NCBI GenBank assembly: GCA_022818135.1
Contig: JAFMSR010000016.1
Coordinates: forward strand, 7,298,127-7,362,126
Direction of reading: 5' to 3'
Length of the DNA stretch: 64,000 nt
Source of the DNA: Saxidomus purpurata
Lineage: Eukaryota; Mollusca; Bivalvia; Venerida; Veneridae
The position numbers and the translations under genes are program-made. The notes beneath the pieces were generated by a model, which was not told the origin of the DNA, did not search any database, and was given only the letters and a program-made list of their open reading frames with translations. Positions 24,478 through 37,269 of the stretch are shown here, one piece after another. Positions within the stretch are counted from its first letter, which is position 1; each line of letters starts with the position of its first letter.

Positions 24478-24640
24478 TTGTACTTGAGGTAGTCTCGCGT
24501 GTATCGGTGCTATACGCCGGGCACGTAGAAAAGAACCAAGGGGTCTATTCGAAACGGGTTGGTACCCGGATTCCCTTGTATCTGCTTCTGTCTCTAAAAA
24601 AAGGACCACAAGGAGGCTTGCTCTTTCTTGTGTTATCCTT
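24478..24640 (+). repeat. Partial copy of the SINE at 26750-27100
   Basis: Shares CGTGTATCGGTGCTATACGC, GGGCACGTAG, AAGAACCAAGGG and TGGTACCCGGATTC with the fuller copy. Confidence 0.6.
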
Positions 24641-26114
24641 GGTACTTGGTACTGAAATAAATACATACACATACTTCCTCTCCTGTATGAAAAACGAGTT
24701 ATTTTCAATTTATGTTCAAGACAAGAATAAGATCAGATGTGTGAAATAAAGAATATAATTTCTCGCGTCTCGCGTTTTAATTCATACATATTACTATGAA
24801 ACAACTCCCATAATTTAAAAAATATGTACTTCAAGAAAGTCCTGGATCGAACCAAAACCTCCAATTCACCAACATTTTTGAACATTTCTTACCACTACGA
24901 CAAGCATGTCAGCATGCAACACGGAGTCTTATTATTATTATTACGGTAAAGAAATTGTATATCTTTAAATAATTATAAATATTATCTGCGATCGGAGATT
25001 GAATATTTATTTACCATAATATCATTATTAGCGGCATGTTGCTGATTTTGTTCGTTTTGTTGACGTTTAAACGTTGGAGCAAACGGTATAGGGTATCTGA
25101 CCACGTGATATCAATATACAAGACACTGACCGACTTTTATCAAAAATAATTATGTATGTTTGTTTACCTTGTTAACTATGTAGGTCTCACGACGGCCGAA
25201 CATGATCTACTCATGATTGAGTTTTGAGTGTAAAGTATTGTAAAGAAGGGCACTGGAAAATTAAGAAATGCTTTTCATTGTTGCATTCCCATCTCTAATT
25301 CCCATCTAGAGATGGACTGGTTAGAAACCCAGATGTGTTCTAATTTAGTTAGACTATACCTTCAATGAGCTGATAATGATGAAATAATATTTTTTAATGT
25401 CTAGCGGAAGGACTAAATGAAAAAAGTTTTGTTTATTAGGCTAGAAAAATATAAACTATTTCCGAAACATTTGCCAATTTTAGATACGAAATACTGTTTA
25501 AACTTTATATTTTATGGAAAATCTCGATTTTGTGATGAAAGGAAGTCAATGTCAAACGTTCTATTACAGTGTGCGTACTTCGAAGCTTTTTATGTGCATA
25601 TTTTGTTAAACACATATTCTGGAATTCAATTACCATAACGGTGTAAATATCAAATTTCATTGATTTTACTTGATATGGTAAGGGTTTATCGCTCTTTATC
25701 TTTGTTAGTAAATACTGCTGTGGTGTACCAGTGTCTCTATGGTCCGTACTTAACTGCACTTTAGTACTACATTGCATTGACTTCGTATAGAATGTACATT
25801 TGTATACAATGCACTCCATATATAATGAACTCGCCTTCGGCTCACCCGATAAATTCCTCCGCCTTGCCAGATAAACTTTCTCCATCCACGCTACCAACCT
25901 ATTATTCTCTATATAACGATTTATTTTGTGCTAGTTAATGAGATGCTGTCTTTTATCAGTAAAAGATAGAATAATGATATAGATTTCATATCAGTCACAG
26001 TGTGGGTGATATAGGTCTGCCGGAACTACTTTTTTAAGTGGTACATATACATAATTTTGCTTTTGTTTTAATATTTTTCATAAAATAAAAAGAAAATTTG
26101 CTTGTTTGAAGTAC

Positions 26115-26209
26115 ATATGGAATATATCTCAACTCAAAGTGATGCATTTTTTACATTTTAACTCGCGCTTCGAAATTACAGTTGCTTCTCGGTGAGATAT
26201 ATTCCATAT
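26115..26209. mobile_element. Short hairpin MITE
   Basis: Perfect 17-base inverted ends ATATGGAATATATCTCA and TGAGATATATTCCATAT enclose 61 bases. Confidence 0.65.
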
Positions 26210-26749
26210 CCACTCAAAACCAACAAATATCCTTTATATACTACAACAGATTCGTTCAGCTCGGCATGATGAACTCGTCCTGTTGATAATAAACAATAAA
26301 TTGTGTGCCAAAGGCTCAGAACATTGGTCAGGTCATTTTATGGGTACATTTAACCTTAGGCAACCCACAACACTACAAGTTAACTCAGCTGTTGGCGTCC
26401 CGACATCTATTGTAATCAAAGATAACATGCAACAACAGTAGAAGTGAAACTTAACTCTTTAAAACATTTACGTTTGTTGTATTTTTCTGCTTAAAAGATG
26501 TGTTGGGTTGCAATTCTTTATGCAGTAACATGAGATGCATGTTTATATTATTCTTATGAGAACACATACACATTTAACAACAACAGAACCGAATAGAACT
26601 GATTTATTTCATATAAAAAATTACAACAACGATAACAACACTACTTTTATTTCAATATCCCAAATACAAAAATCTGTATCAATATATGGAAAGAACTGAT
26701 AACATATGAACAAACTAACAGCAAATAATACTCTAAAACATTAAACGAT

Positions 26750-27100
26750 TAAGAGCCATTGGCCTTTTGGTTAATTTAACAATTCAAGAGTTTTAACGGC
26801 TACTATAGTGCCCATATGTGGTTTGAATCGCGGCCGAAACACTGGAAACTTCAGAAACTCTTTTCAGTGTTTCTCACCCATCTAGAGATGAACTGGTTAG
26901 AAACCTAGATGTAGTCTAACGTGTATCGGTGCTATACACCGGGCATGTAAAAGAACCAAGGGATCTATTCGTAAAAGAGCTAAGGTCTGGTACCCGGATT
27001 CTCTTGTATCTGTATTTGTCTCTCTTTAACCTGCGCATGTCAGGAGTCTTGGCAAGTTTAACAAGGGAGATATCCCAGGGTCGGTCGGGACTATAAAAGC
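26750..27100 (+). mobile_element. tRNA-derived SINE, longest copy
   Basis: The head has box A-like TTGGCCTTTTGGTTAA and box B GTGGTTTGAATCGC. The body has CATCTAGAGATGAACTGGTT, CGTGTATCGGTGCTATACAC and GGTACCCGGATTC. Partial copies at 24478 and 25296 support a dispersed family. Confidence 0.6.
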
Positions 27101-28071
27101 AATCAAAGGAGAGAGTGCCCATATTGTGTCTAATGTTCACATTTTCTTTTTCGTTTCTTCTACAGAAATGCAAAACATCACACTAACTTTAAAAAAAAAA
27201 CAACAACAACGCAGACTGAATCAATGTTTTCAAAAAATCACATCAATATTGTTACAACGTATCTACAGAACTATCCAATCGGAAGTATGTCTCTTCCTTC
27301 CTACTCTAATTTTCACCTAAATTTGTGAAACAAAGCCTGACACACTGTATAACTATAAGTTATTATAACGAATTTCTTGATATTGCATTAACGTAACGGT
27401 TGTTTAATGTCAATTCTAATATGCCTATGGTATATTTGTATAGTCAATTCGAGTGCACTCGGAAAAGTAGGCGGAGTTTCGGAAAGGGAAGTAGCACCTT
27501 CCGGCTTTTCTTATTTACTCCCGTGCAGAAAATAAAATATAGAAACAGAAATAATATCTGTATAAATACATCAGTCGCATGAAAAAGTTGTGTTTAAGAA
27601 CATAAATATTATTTTTGACTGCGTCAAGTCAGCCTTAGAATACCCTCACCTTGTTTTCCTTTAAAAAGACCAAGACATTCAGCATTAACAGTCATACAAT
27701 GTTTTGATTCCGGGAGACAAAACAATTAATGAAAACGTTTACGTCATCACACTGACGTCATTACTCCACGTTAAAACGTTGTACAGTTTAAATTAATGGT
27801 GTACGCATCTAAATCGATTGTCTGCTTTGTTCTGAATCTGACGTCTTCTGCATAATGTCACAGACAGGTATTTTTTATATTTTATTTATTAGATGATTAA
27901 ATTAAAATAAGTATGTATAATACAGTTATGTATGATATCTTGAATAGCTACCCGAATAGGGGAGTGTATTCCAACAGCCACTATTTATGCTATTTTAAAC
28001 ATTACCGCCGTGCTGAAAAAAAGGTCCGTAGTAGTTACGATAGTTTTCAAAAATTCGGCTTATAAGAATCG

Positions 28072-28239
28072 AAATAATCTATGGCTTGGAATGCTTTATC
28101 GAAATTGAAGCATTTCCCGTCGGTAATGTGCCTGTGTAATAATTCACTCGGGCTTCGACCTCGTGAATTATTCCGCCAGGCACATCACCTCCGGGGAATG
28201 CTTCAATTTCGATAAAGCACTCCAAGCCATAGATTATTT
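28072..28239. repeat. Long hairpin, about 75-base arms, just 3' of receptor 1
   Basis: AAATAATCTATGGCTTGGAA at the left meets TTCCAAGCCATAGATTATTT-like sequence at the right. The arms run through TTTATCGAAATTGAAGCATT and GGTAATGTGCCTG to a loop inside AATTCACTCGGGCTTCGACC. Non-autonomous foldback or MITE is the likely origin. Confidence 0.85.
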
Positions 28240-28333
28240 CTTAAATATTCAATTCACTGCAATTAACCGATTCATTTAATAATTATATCTGTGTGAACTG
28301 TTCAAAGTGTTTCATGTGTTTCGTCTACATATC

Positions 28334-29434
28334 TCAATCGGTAACATCTGTTCCTTTCATTTTATTCACGACCACTATATCATACACCTTCATGCGTAAT
28401 GATTGTGCTCTCATTTCAAATGACTTGAAAATCTTTGCTAACGTAAGGTACAGATGCATTTTGCATTCTTGAAACGTCAGGATATATAGATAGATGTTGA
28501 TAAACGAGCCTAACTGATAGCAAAGGTAACCAATACATCGAAAAGCTTTCATCCACGTGTGGTAACGCAGATTTTCAAAACTTGCGTTAATGAAAAAGCA
28601 TATAGACAAAGGGGCGTGTAAAATTAAATAGGCTGTCACTATATTTCTGACGAATCTTAGAGAAGCTTGCTGACGATTCATAAGTGTGTCTGTTTTGAAA
28701 GCAGCGTGTCTATTCAACGCACTTATGTTTTTCACATGTCGTCTAGCGATGCGAAGAATGGTTATATTTTCGATGATTAAAATAGTGTCATACAGAAACA
28801 CTGTTCCTGCGATAGAATAGCGTAAACTCGAAGTAGCTGTCCAGATGTCACAAAACTGCAATGTCCAGTTACACTGCTGGTAGAAACTAACGGCAAAGAC
28901 ACTAACAGGTACTAAAACATGAATCAACCATATCAAGAAAATCAAGACATGAATATTAACCTTTCTTAAGAGTAAATTGTATTTTAAATTTGCCTTTAAT
29001 GCGAGAAATCGTTCTGATGTTACAGCAGTTATAAATGCTGTGGAAATGTTATGAAAGGTCGCCGTAATTCCTATCCGCGAACAATGCAAGACATCAAAGG
29101 ATATTCCAAATCCACCGAATACGTGAATAACAACTTGATGAAGAAGAAAGAGTGTTGAACTTACGGCGTCACTGAGCAAGAAACTGATAGACAGATGCTG
29201 GCACTGGCGGGGAATCCTTTTGCAAAGACTGAGAATTCTTGCTGCTATTATATCAAAGACGATAATTATCACGCTTACTATGAGCAAGAAGTAATTCGCG
29301 GCAACAACGATGGGCGTGAATAACTCATGTGGTGTTTCGTATATTGTTGAAGAGTTTGTGGTGTCGTTGCCAAACTGTGACTGGATAAACACCGTAGAAT
29401 TATGTGTGCCTAATTCGTTCTGATTTGCTGACAT
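28334..29434 (-). CDS. Seven-transmembrane receptor 1 (rhodopsin-like, mollusc-type), single coding exon
   Basis: A 366-residue integral membrane receptor. The N-terminus has sequons NST, NDT and NSS. Seven hydrophobic segments follow: TM1 NYFLLIVSVIIIVFDIIAAR, a conserved loop LCKRIPRQCQHLS, TM2 with SFLLSDAVSS, TM3 ending SERFLALKA in place of DRY, TM4 VLIFLIWLIHVLVPVSV, an outer loop with QQCNWTLQFCDIW, TM5, TM6 with YLILHAPLSICFF, and TM7 FINIYLYILTF in place of NPxxY. The tail carries MKVYDIVVV. I chose ATG 29434; a 3' splice site (CTTTGCAG|GTC) lies at 29456, so an upstream 5' exon exists. Ligand unknown. Chemosensory or peptide reception is possible. Two relatives lie at 38281 and 48480. 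Confidence 0.85.
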   Translation of the reverse strand: MSANQNELGTHNSTVFIQSQFGNDTTNSSTIYETPHELFTPIVVAANYFLLIVSVIIIVFDIIAARILSLCKRIPRQCQHLSISFLLSDAVSSTLFLLHQVVIHVFGGFGISFDVLHCSRIGITATFHNISTAFITAVTSERFLALKANLKYNLLLRKVNIHVLIFLIWLIHVLVPVSVFAVSFYQQCNWTLQFCDIWTATSSLRYSIAGTVFLYDTILIIENITILRIARRHVKNISALNRHAAFKTDTLMNRQQASLRFVRNIVTAYLILHAPLSICFFINASFENLRYHTWMKAFRCIGYLCYQLGSFINIYLYILTFQECKMHLYLTLAKIFKSFEMRAQSLRMKVYDIVVVNKMKGTDVTD

Positions 29435-29469
29435 ATTAGCATACCTTTTTGGGACCTGCAAAGAAATAA

Positions 29470-31900
29470 AAATTAATCCCTCTATAGATCTTTTTGTACA
29501 TCTTCAATTCACTCTGACAGTTATTTATGGTATTTGACAAGTTTGAAAGCTCTTGCTTCTAGAATTGTTTTCATAATCCACTCAATTTGATAACAAAATG
29601 ATTTCACTTCTAACAACGTTGATTATTACAAAAAAAAAATAGCCCAATATGTCATTGTAAAGACTGTCGTTTCAAATGCTCACAAAACCCCCCTTAGACA
29701 AGTAAAGGATTTTCATTAACTCGTTTCATTTAAAATGCGGATCCCGGTGCGATTAAAAACGTTTACATTAATTTATAGATTTAGAAAAAAAGAACTTTAA
29801 AATTTCAGTTAATAGTTTTACCCAATGTATATTAATGTTTTTGGTTGTAATAAAAAATGCTTTTCAGTACTATCTACGGAATAACAGAATACTAACAAAT
29901 GGTACAAATGGACTTTTACATCTTGTTGTAAAGAGAAAAAAACTCATTATTACATCTTTAGCATGTCCTTATAGCGAGAAAAATCTTATTTCAACGACCC
30001 AAAAGCAAGTCCCTTTACTAAAATACGTTATAACCAGCTTTGTTCTCGTTATTACAACATTAAAGTCATTACAACCAGATTTTTTTCTTCTATAACTGTG
30101 AATGTTCCCTTAAAGGTACAATAATCACCCGAAAAGGGAAATATCTCGCAGAAAAAATAATAATGTGTCAAATATTGTATAACTGTGCATAATAAACACT
30201 ATCTATCATTATTACAAAAGGATATGTTAGGAATTCAACGCGAACGAACGGCCTCACAATTTAGTTGTTATCATGCTTCTTTGTTGTATATTTATAAAAA
30301 ATATATTTACATTGTGACCTTTGTTCGAAAAAGATCTGAACAAATTGAAAACAGTTGTTTTCGGTTCAGTATTACTATAACGAAATGTTCCCCATGTACC
30401 TAAATATAACTTTACCTTGGTTTTTAGGAATTAAATATAGTATTTGTGTAAGAATTAAATAAAATACTAGTTTTCAAAATCTGAGGATTGAAATGCTAAT
30501 TGAGTATGATTCCTTTAAGAAAACAAAGTCAGAAAAAACTTCGATTACCCGTCCTAATCACTTGCTAAATTATTTTCAAATGATTCTCTAGACTAGTGGT
30601 TTTATCCGATCCCTGTTTAACAAAAATGTATATAAGTTTTAGATACTTATTAGCTTGAATTTCTTTATAAAAATGTCATTACATATCATTACCCAATATA
30701 TTCCAATCCATATGAATCAAACTTGCACATTTTTAAAGCATATACAGATAAAGCGACATGTAAACCAAGTTTTACACAGCGCAAAATTCAAACAAAAATG
30801 ATTCTGTTTGATACATGTATAGTTGTAACCCTCACCAGGCAGAATAAGAAACTTTACCATGGTTACCATAATTTCTAATTATTTTTTTGCAAAGATAAAT
30901 CTGAATCTAAACATGTTTATAAATTAATACAATGAAGAGCCATTGTGTTCGCTAATGAAAAAGTTAGAATCGCAAAAATTGTGTTCGCTAATGGAAAAGT
31001 TAGAATCACAAAAATACGACTTAAATGACCATACCTTACAATAAGCAACGAGAAACGCCAATGGTTAAAAGGTGATCAATTTCTATTGCGGTTGGAAACT
31101 AATAGCACATAAGAAGAATCACAATACTAATTGTAGTGCAGTTCCGAGGAAACATTTTTTCCCTAAAGCCGTTTGTTGATAAGTTTTCTTTGTTATAGAG
31201 CTTACTGCTTAATGCTGATTATAAAAAAAATGTAGTATGGCCCTGGGTAGTCTGGTTGTAAGGGGACCTGGTTGAGGTAACTTGAAGCACTTCCTCTGGA
31301 CATGACACCTTATTTGCCGTAATCCATAAAGCTGCACATGGTTACTATATGTAACAAGATGTTTAAAGATGCTGGTCCTTTGTCTGACAAGTGATGGTTG
31401 TGATGATGAATCGTTCATCTAGTTTGACCACTCATAGTGTTACGATAACATGTTTCGTAATCGATCTATAAATGTATCTTCCTAAAGTTGGAAAAATATT
31501 GGATATTGGATATTCATGTTTCTTGCATATCCCCCAGGGAAAGTATTAATTCATCCGCCGCCGCGCGGGGACAAATTACCCGGCTCCTCTTTCCCTGAAG
31601 CATTTGATTATTTCTCTGTGTCACCACGTTAAAAAAGTACAGTTCTGAATGCTTCGCTCGGTTCCTCCTATCTCCTCCGCTTTCTCTCTAAAGGAGGTAT
31701 AAAGACTGAAAATCAAAATATCCAATGCACATTTTAAGATATACATTCGAGTGATATTGGACATCGAATGTACAGGTCAAAATCAACCCATACGGATATT
31801 CTCATCTCTGCATTTTATTTAATATTCAAATCGGTTCAGTAGGGTTAACGCATGTTTTTTCGTGTTATAACATCTGCAGAATCCCGAGGGATGGTTGGTG
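29470..31900. other. Region upstream of receptor 1, no gene seen
   Basis: AT-rich DNA that should contain the promoter and first exon of receptor 1. A GTGTTCGCTAATG(G)AAAAGTTAGAATC block is duplicated at 30948-31012. No open frame has a recognisable domain. Confidence 0.5.
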
Positions 31901-31903
31901 CCC

Positions 31904-32197
31904 GAATAGCATAAAAATCATAAAAATAAAAATTAAACGCTCTTACTGGTATGACGTTCAATAATGCGCGGGACAACGTCCGCGTTGTTTACGTTATATT
32001 TATGACGTCACCAGCGGTTTTTAAGCCCGGCACTGTTGACGCCGTACATGGTGTAAGACTTAGTAGACAGGTCCATTGTTTACAATGGCCCTGAACTGCG
32101 CATAAAGGAAAACGCGTGAATCTCCCCGTTAACACACGTTTTTCTCCTGTTAAAACACCGGCAAAATGGGCGAAAACACTACATTTTATGCTAGAAT
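31904..32197. mobile_element. MITE-like element, ATTCTAGCATAAA family, copy 3
   Basis: Best preserved interior of the family: GACGTTCAATAATGCGCGGG, GGTTTTTAAGCCCGGCACTG and AAAACACCGGCAAAATGGGC, ending TTTATGCTAGAAT. The left end reads GAATAGCATAAA with small changes. Confidence 0.75.
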
Positions 32198-32952
32198 GAA
32201 GATCAATGGAGAGATTAATAAAATAAAATAAGAAAGCTGCCTAATGAAGTCAACTATACTCCTAGATATTTGTATACTTTAACTGTTTCAATGTAGTGAT
32301 CATTGATACTAATTTGAAGACATTCTTCTCAGGTCTATTTGTCCCAAACTGTTTTGGTTTAACTATAATTTATGTTTAATTCCCAAGTTATACAGTATAT
32401 ATATAACTCATTTAAGTATACAGTTTTGAAAAGACGCAAAACGTACAGTATTTCCTGCATACAGTACAACAAAAAGTTTTAAACTATTATTTTATCTATA
32501 TAATCATTTACAAACAAATTCTATATATAAAATTTTTAATTTAAATCACTGCAGTCCTCATGGCAGTCAGACACGTTTTGTGACTTTTTGACGAACATGA
32601 AAGCCTTGAATGTTTAGAATTATTGTGAATGATTAGACAATTGCTGATATAAAGAAAGATATTGCTGTTTGGTTGTAGTGGTTTAAGCCATCCGGGTGTT
32701 GTTTGATTTCAGTCTAAGAGAGGTTTGATTTCGGTAAGTTAAAACTGGCTTTATAGGCTTCACAAAAGATGTCTATATCTTTAATTACATGGTTTTCATT
32801 TTATTTAAATATGAACCGGTTTAATATACTTACAACTTTTTCCCAATGCAAATTGATTATACATGAATATCCAAAATTCAAAATACACTAAGAAATAAAT
32901 TGTTAACCGAGGTTAACCAAAAAGGAAAATAATAACTATGTGGACTGAAGCA

Positions 32953-33822
32953 GGGGGTCACTGCTGAAATTCAAAATAACAAGAATTTTTATTGACCCTG
33001 TTTTTTATGGAGACTAACATTTTGCTAGTTAATTTCTGGAAAAATAATGATGGGTCAATGACTTAACTTTTTCGCAATATTAATATTTAGTGATACATAT
33101 CAGATAAAGGTGCTTAATGCGAAGTAGCTAGAATTTTGGTTTATAAACGTATTGTTGTGGTGTATGTTTCAGAATGGATATCCTTTTCTAATCTTTTTCT
33201 CTTATGTGTATATTATACTTTAGGATGAAAAATTAGAGATAGTGGTATTTCTATCATCATCTGAATAAATATAACGCTCCTTATTATTACCCCACCCCTT
33301 TACTAAAATTCATTTTTTCAATTTTTGATAAATGAATATTTCATGATAAAGGAGTACAAGCTTTTTCAGATAGTTTGTCTGCGTTTGATTAAAACCTTTT
33401 TTTTAGAATGCAAAATAAAAATTGGGGTCAATGTGCATATAAGAAAGAAATTCATAAAAACTGACAAAAATGTGTTTTTTGATTTCGGCGAGCTTTGAGA
33501 TATGACGGCATATGTTATTAATGAATTTTTATTCCTAACATTCTTCTTATAATACAGTTTGAATTATGTAAATATCTTAACTGGTTTTTGAGAATGACTT
33601 TTTTGTACCCCTACCCCATTTTTTGCATATGCAATTTGTCATTTAGTCCCAAATGCGAGGTCAAAATTTTTTTCTCAAAAATGTTCAATTTTTTACGCTA
33701 AAATTTCCTATTGTGCCTAAGTTCCTACTATCTATTGTTTTTTCAAGTTAACTCATCTTTTTGAATACACAAATGTAAATTTCCGGAAGTGCACAAATCC
33801 AAAACCTCACCAGTGACCCCCC
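32953..33822. mobile_element. Non-autonomous DNA element, about 870 bp, ends GGGGGTCACTG
   Basis: Left end GGGGGTCACTGCTGA and right end TCACCAGTGACCCCC are inverted, differing at one base. The interior has no open frame of note. Confidence 0.6.
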
Positions 33823-33829
33823 TTAAGGC

Positions 33830-35320
33830 TGTTATACCAACTTGACCGATATTGCATGACCTCAGTTACCTAATTATCGTTTATCAGTTCTGATTTCTCA
33901 TATTAGTGGATGCCTATGAAAACACAGTGTATATCTGTCTATTAATGAAAATGAAGAGCGAATGCGATTCTTACAAATATACAAAATGTATACAAATGCA
34001 AACATGAAATGACCAAAAGCAAACAATACTCTACGTGATAACCTGTCGATAATTATTCAACAAATCAATGGACGATTGTTTCATTTATAGACATGTTAGT
34101 CTTTTCAATGCATATTGATACACATATTGCGTAGATAAAAGGGTAAAGTCATTATATTTAGCTACTTAATATTGGTGTTGGTACAATCACACGTAAGAGC
34201 AGTTTCGCGAATATTAACACTAAAATTAACAAACCCGTATTTCAGTTCCTGTACTTGTATCTGTTCTGAGAAATGTCCACTTAAAAATTACAGACTGAAT
34301 CAGCGAGCTGCGCATAACATACAGTAAATATTTTGATGTTTGATATCAAAGTTTAGAGCAATTTATGCTCAATTTCATTGAGACCGATATGCTTGATCAA
34401 AGTAGAAATATTTAAAATAAAACATGCACACATTCTTTTGCAACTGAGGATAGTTAAAAAAGTTGAACACAATAGTCAACATTACAGTTTCGTTCGCCGC
34501 TGACAGATTTGACAAAAAGGAAAGATTTTCTATTTTGTAATTGGTCAAACTGTTATTAGAGAGACTAATGAGGTTGCTATTTAAGCATCTTTTAAATGAA
34601 ACATTTTCACAGAATATGGTACAGTAAACTCCGCTTGTAACGATATTCAGGTGTCCGTACGTAGGAATGACATTGATATACCCGAATATCGTAACATCCA
34701 ACGTTGACTTTTGCCTGATCGTTTCGGCTATAGTCTTAATTTTACCCTTGAGATACGAAATTTGGGTTTCCTCGGTTTTTATCGTAGCTTAAAGTACATT
34801 CACGGCTCAGTGCTCGAAGTCAGATTATAGGTGCTTCGATTTGACGGGGTGACACAATGTTTTGCATGAAATCAAAAACACACTGACCATATCTGAAGAC
34901 GTACGAACTTTCACATGAAATTACATAAATCTATGCAATTGGTAAATGATAACGTAAAAGGTACGTAGCTTCTTCAACACGGATACGTTTTACTAAATAT
35001 TGTAGCAATTTTGATTAAACTCTGATAAGCCACCCTTCAATTGATAGATTACTTTCTCAAAATGTAAAAATAGGCTAACTGAAGTGTACAAAATAAATAT
35101 TTACACGTTTCAGGAAGAACTTTATCGAGAAATGTCTCGTTTCTGCTAAAATGCCAGTATAAAGACTTTTAATAGTAAATAGTTTTCCACCTTAAACTTT
35201 AATCTAATTACAATATTGACTGACTTAATTTTTGAGGGGAAATCCGTCTATTTACGTATTGCTTATATTTTTTAAGTTATCTGAAACATCACGTGATTTA
35301 GGATATGCCTCTATAAACAA
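33830..35320. other. Intergenic DNA, no gene seen
   Basis: Only short frames without domains. A left end like that of the pogo-type MITE (ACAGTAAACTCCGCTTGTAA) lies at 34621. Confidence 0.5.
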
Positions 35321-35323
35321 TAG

Positions 35324-35450
35324 TAAGTAAGTAAGTAAGTAAGTAATTTATTAAAGTGACATGTGTTATACAATACAAGATATACAGTTTATGTACACAA
35401 CGAAACACCCGGCCCAATGGGCCTATAAGTCACCTAAAGTAAACAATGCA
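35324..35450 (-). mobile_element. Retroposon 3' end with (TTAC)n tail
   Basis: On the minus strand the block with TAGGCCCATTGGGCCGGGTG ends TTTAATAAATTACTTACTTA, with about five TTAC units. Typical 3' end of a LINE or LINE-dependent SINE. Confidence 0.6.
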
Positions 35451-35483
35451 ATTATCACATGATATATAATACCAATACCAATA

Positions 35484-37260
35484 TACCAATATCTTTATTG
35501 CATAAAACATTATTACAATGTTTATAGCATACAGTGCACATACTGAGACAAGACATAGAAAAAAAAGGAACACTATTTCTGAAGAGGTCAAAGGGAAATA
35601 CAGAAATAGTAGGTTACATGAGAATCATTTGTATTTTACGTCTTGTAGATATTCCAAAAAGAATAAATCTAAAAAAGTTTTAAGAGATTCTTTCCTTATT
35701 CGCAAAATAAATATATTTTGAAACATTACTTATTACCGTTTTTGAGTTGGAATTCAACAATAGTTGGAACTTGTTTATAGTTGGCCAGTTACAAAAATGT
35801 TTTTTAAAGTATTTTTTTCTAAGTTCTCTAAATTTTGGACATACTAATAAAAATGATACTCCGTTTCGATTTGATTGAAACTGCACGATTTACAAAGACG
35901 TTGTTCTCGCGGTACATTATTATACCTTCCAGTTTCTATAAAAAGTTGATGAGAAGATACTCTAAATCTAGCCATAGAGATCATGCATTTTCTTTCGTGT
36001 ACGCAATCTAAATATTTTTCGCGTTCTAAATTATTTTTTATGAGACTATAACTTTGTAATCTTGAGGAATTATTTATCTCCGCAAAACATGACTGATAGT
36101 AGTTATCGTAAATTCTTTGTTTTATATGTGCAAGCGTACATGTATCCAGAGTCTGTTCTTGCCAGACATATCCAAATCCGTGCTCTTCTTGTATTTATTT
36201 TACAACTGAAGCCCAGTTTTTACTCTTATAAGTTAAATGATTGTCTGCATCATTTTTTAAAGATGTATATATTTTGAAAGTTAATGATGAGTCATCTTGA
36301 GGCAATAGTTTTCGCCAGTATTTTAATATTGTTACTTTTCGAATGATCCTTAGAGGTACTCTGCCCATTTCTCCGTAAAGGGCGGAAATATTTGTTGATT
36401 TCTTCACGCCCAGTAAACGCCTTAAGAATTTCAAATGATTTTTTTTCAAGATCGTTTGCATTATGGGTTCCCCATATTTCGGAGCAAAAGTTCAATACTG
36501 ATCCAACTAGTGAATCAAATAACTTGACCTTTCTAGAAACCGGTAGTTCAATTTGTTGAAAAATAAAGAACAAACTATGTAAAGATACAGAAGCATGCTG
36601 GGCTATGACTTTTTGTGTTCGAGACCAGTTTCCATTTTTAAAAAGATTAATGCCTAGGTACTTGAAAGAATTTACCAATTCTATTTTTTGTCCGTAGATA
36701 TAAAAGTCGGCTTAAGTATTTCGGCCTTTTTCAAAGATCATGGCTTTTGTTTTTTTAACATTTATTTTCATACCCCAAGTTTCGCAGTCATTTTCTACGT
36801 CGGTGAGCATAGACTGTAACGATTCTGGTGAAAGAGCAAATAAAACCATGTCGTCTGCATATAATATCAGAAAAAGCCTCAAGAGTTAAAATATCTTCGA
36901 TTTCAGAGTTAATATTTTGAATAATATCGTTTACATGAAAAGCAATTGGGAACTCGGGTCACCTTGTTTCAAACCAATGTCGGAGTTGAAATATTCCGAA
37001 AGATTCGATTTATATCGTACACATGATTTAACTGTGTTATACATGGACCGTAATGCTTTAACAAATCTACTACTGACATTTTCGTTTAGTAATTTTTGCC
37101 ACAAATGCTGCCTATCAATTTTATCAAAACATTGCTCATAATCTATGAAGATACAATGAACAAATATATTGCGATAAACAAAAGTTAATGAATAATATTG
37201 CTTGTATATTGAATTGAAATAATCAGAGAAGAGTAATATTTCTTTCACTAGAACCTCTTG
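35484..37260 (-). pseudogene. Degraded non-LTR retrotransposon (LINE) reverse transcriptase, 5' truncated
   Basis: Minus-strand fragments in changing frames follow the order of a LINE reverse transcriptase: FIDYEQCFDKIDRQHLWQKL, then GLKQGDPSSQLLF, the catalytic YADDMVLFA (about 36850), VNSFKYLGI, and the C-terminal region with CSEIWGTHNAN and KFLRRLLGVKKST. Stops and frame changes show it is dead. The 3' end lies near 35484, beside repeats of ATTGGTAT, which look like a target-primed tail. The family resembles CR1/L2/RTE-type elements, but I cannot assign a clade. It sits between receptors 1 and 2. Confidence 0.8.
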
Positions 37261-37269
37261 AAGTATTCA

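Larger units (their letters stand above)
22500..28070. other. Intergenic region between the CTLD gene and the receptor cluster
   Basis: No supported gene. It holds SINE copies (24478-24640, 25296-25350, 26750-27100), a hairpin MITE (26115-26209) and an isolated 118-codon minus-strand frame at 23114-23470 with no family I recognise. The promoter of the CTLD gene should lie just right of 22441, but I see no clear TATA box. Confidence 0.6.

Noticed and set aside
24420..24749. 109- and 89-codon frames on opposite strands
   Set aside because: They translate a SINE copy.
27745..27760. CRE-like TGACGTCA sites (also near 37735, 38190 and 41085)
   Set aside because: Occur in repeats and intergenic DNA with no link to a start site.
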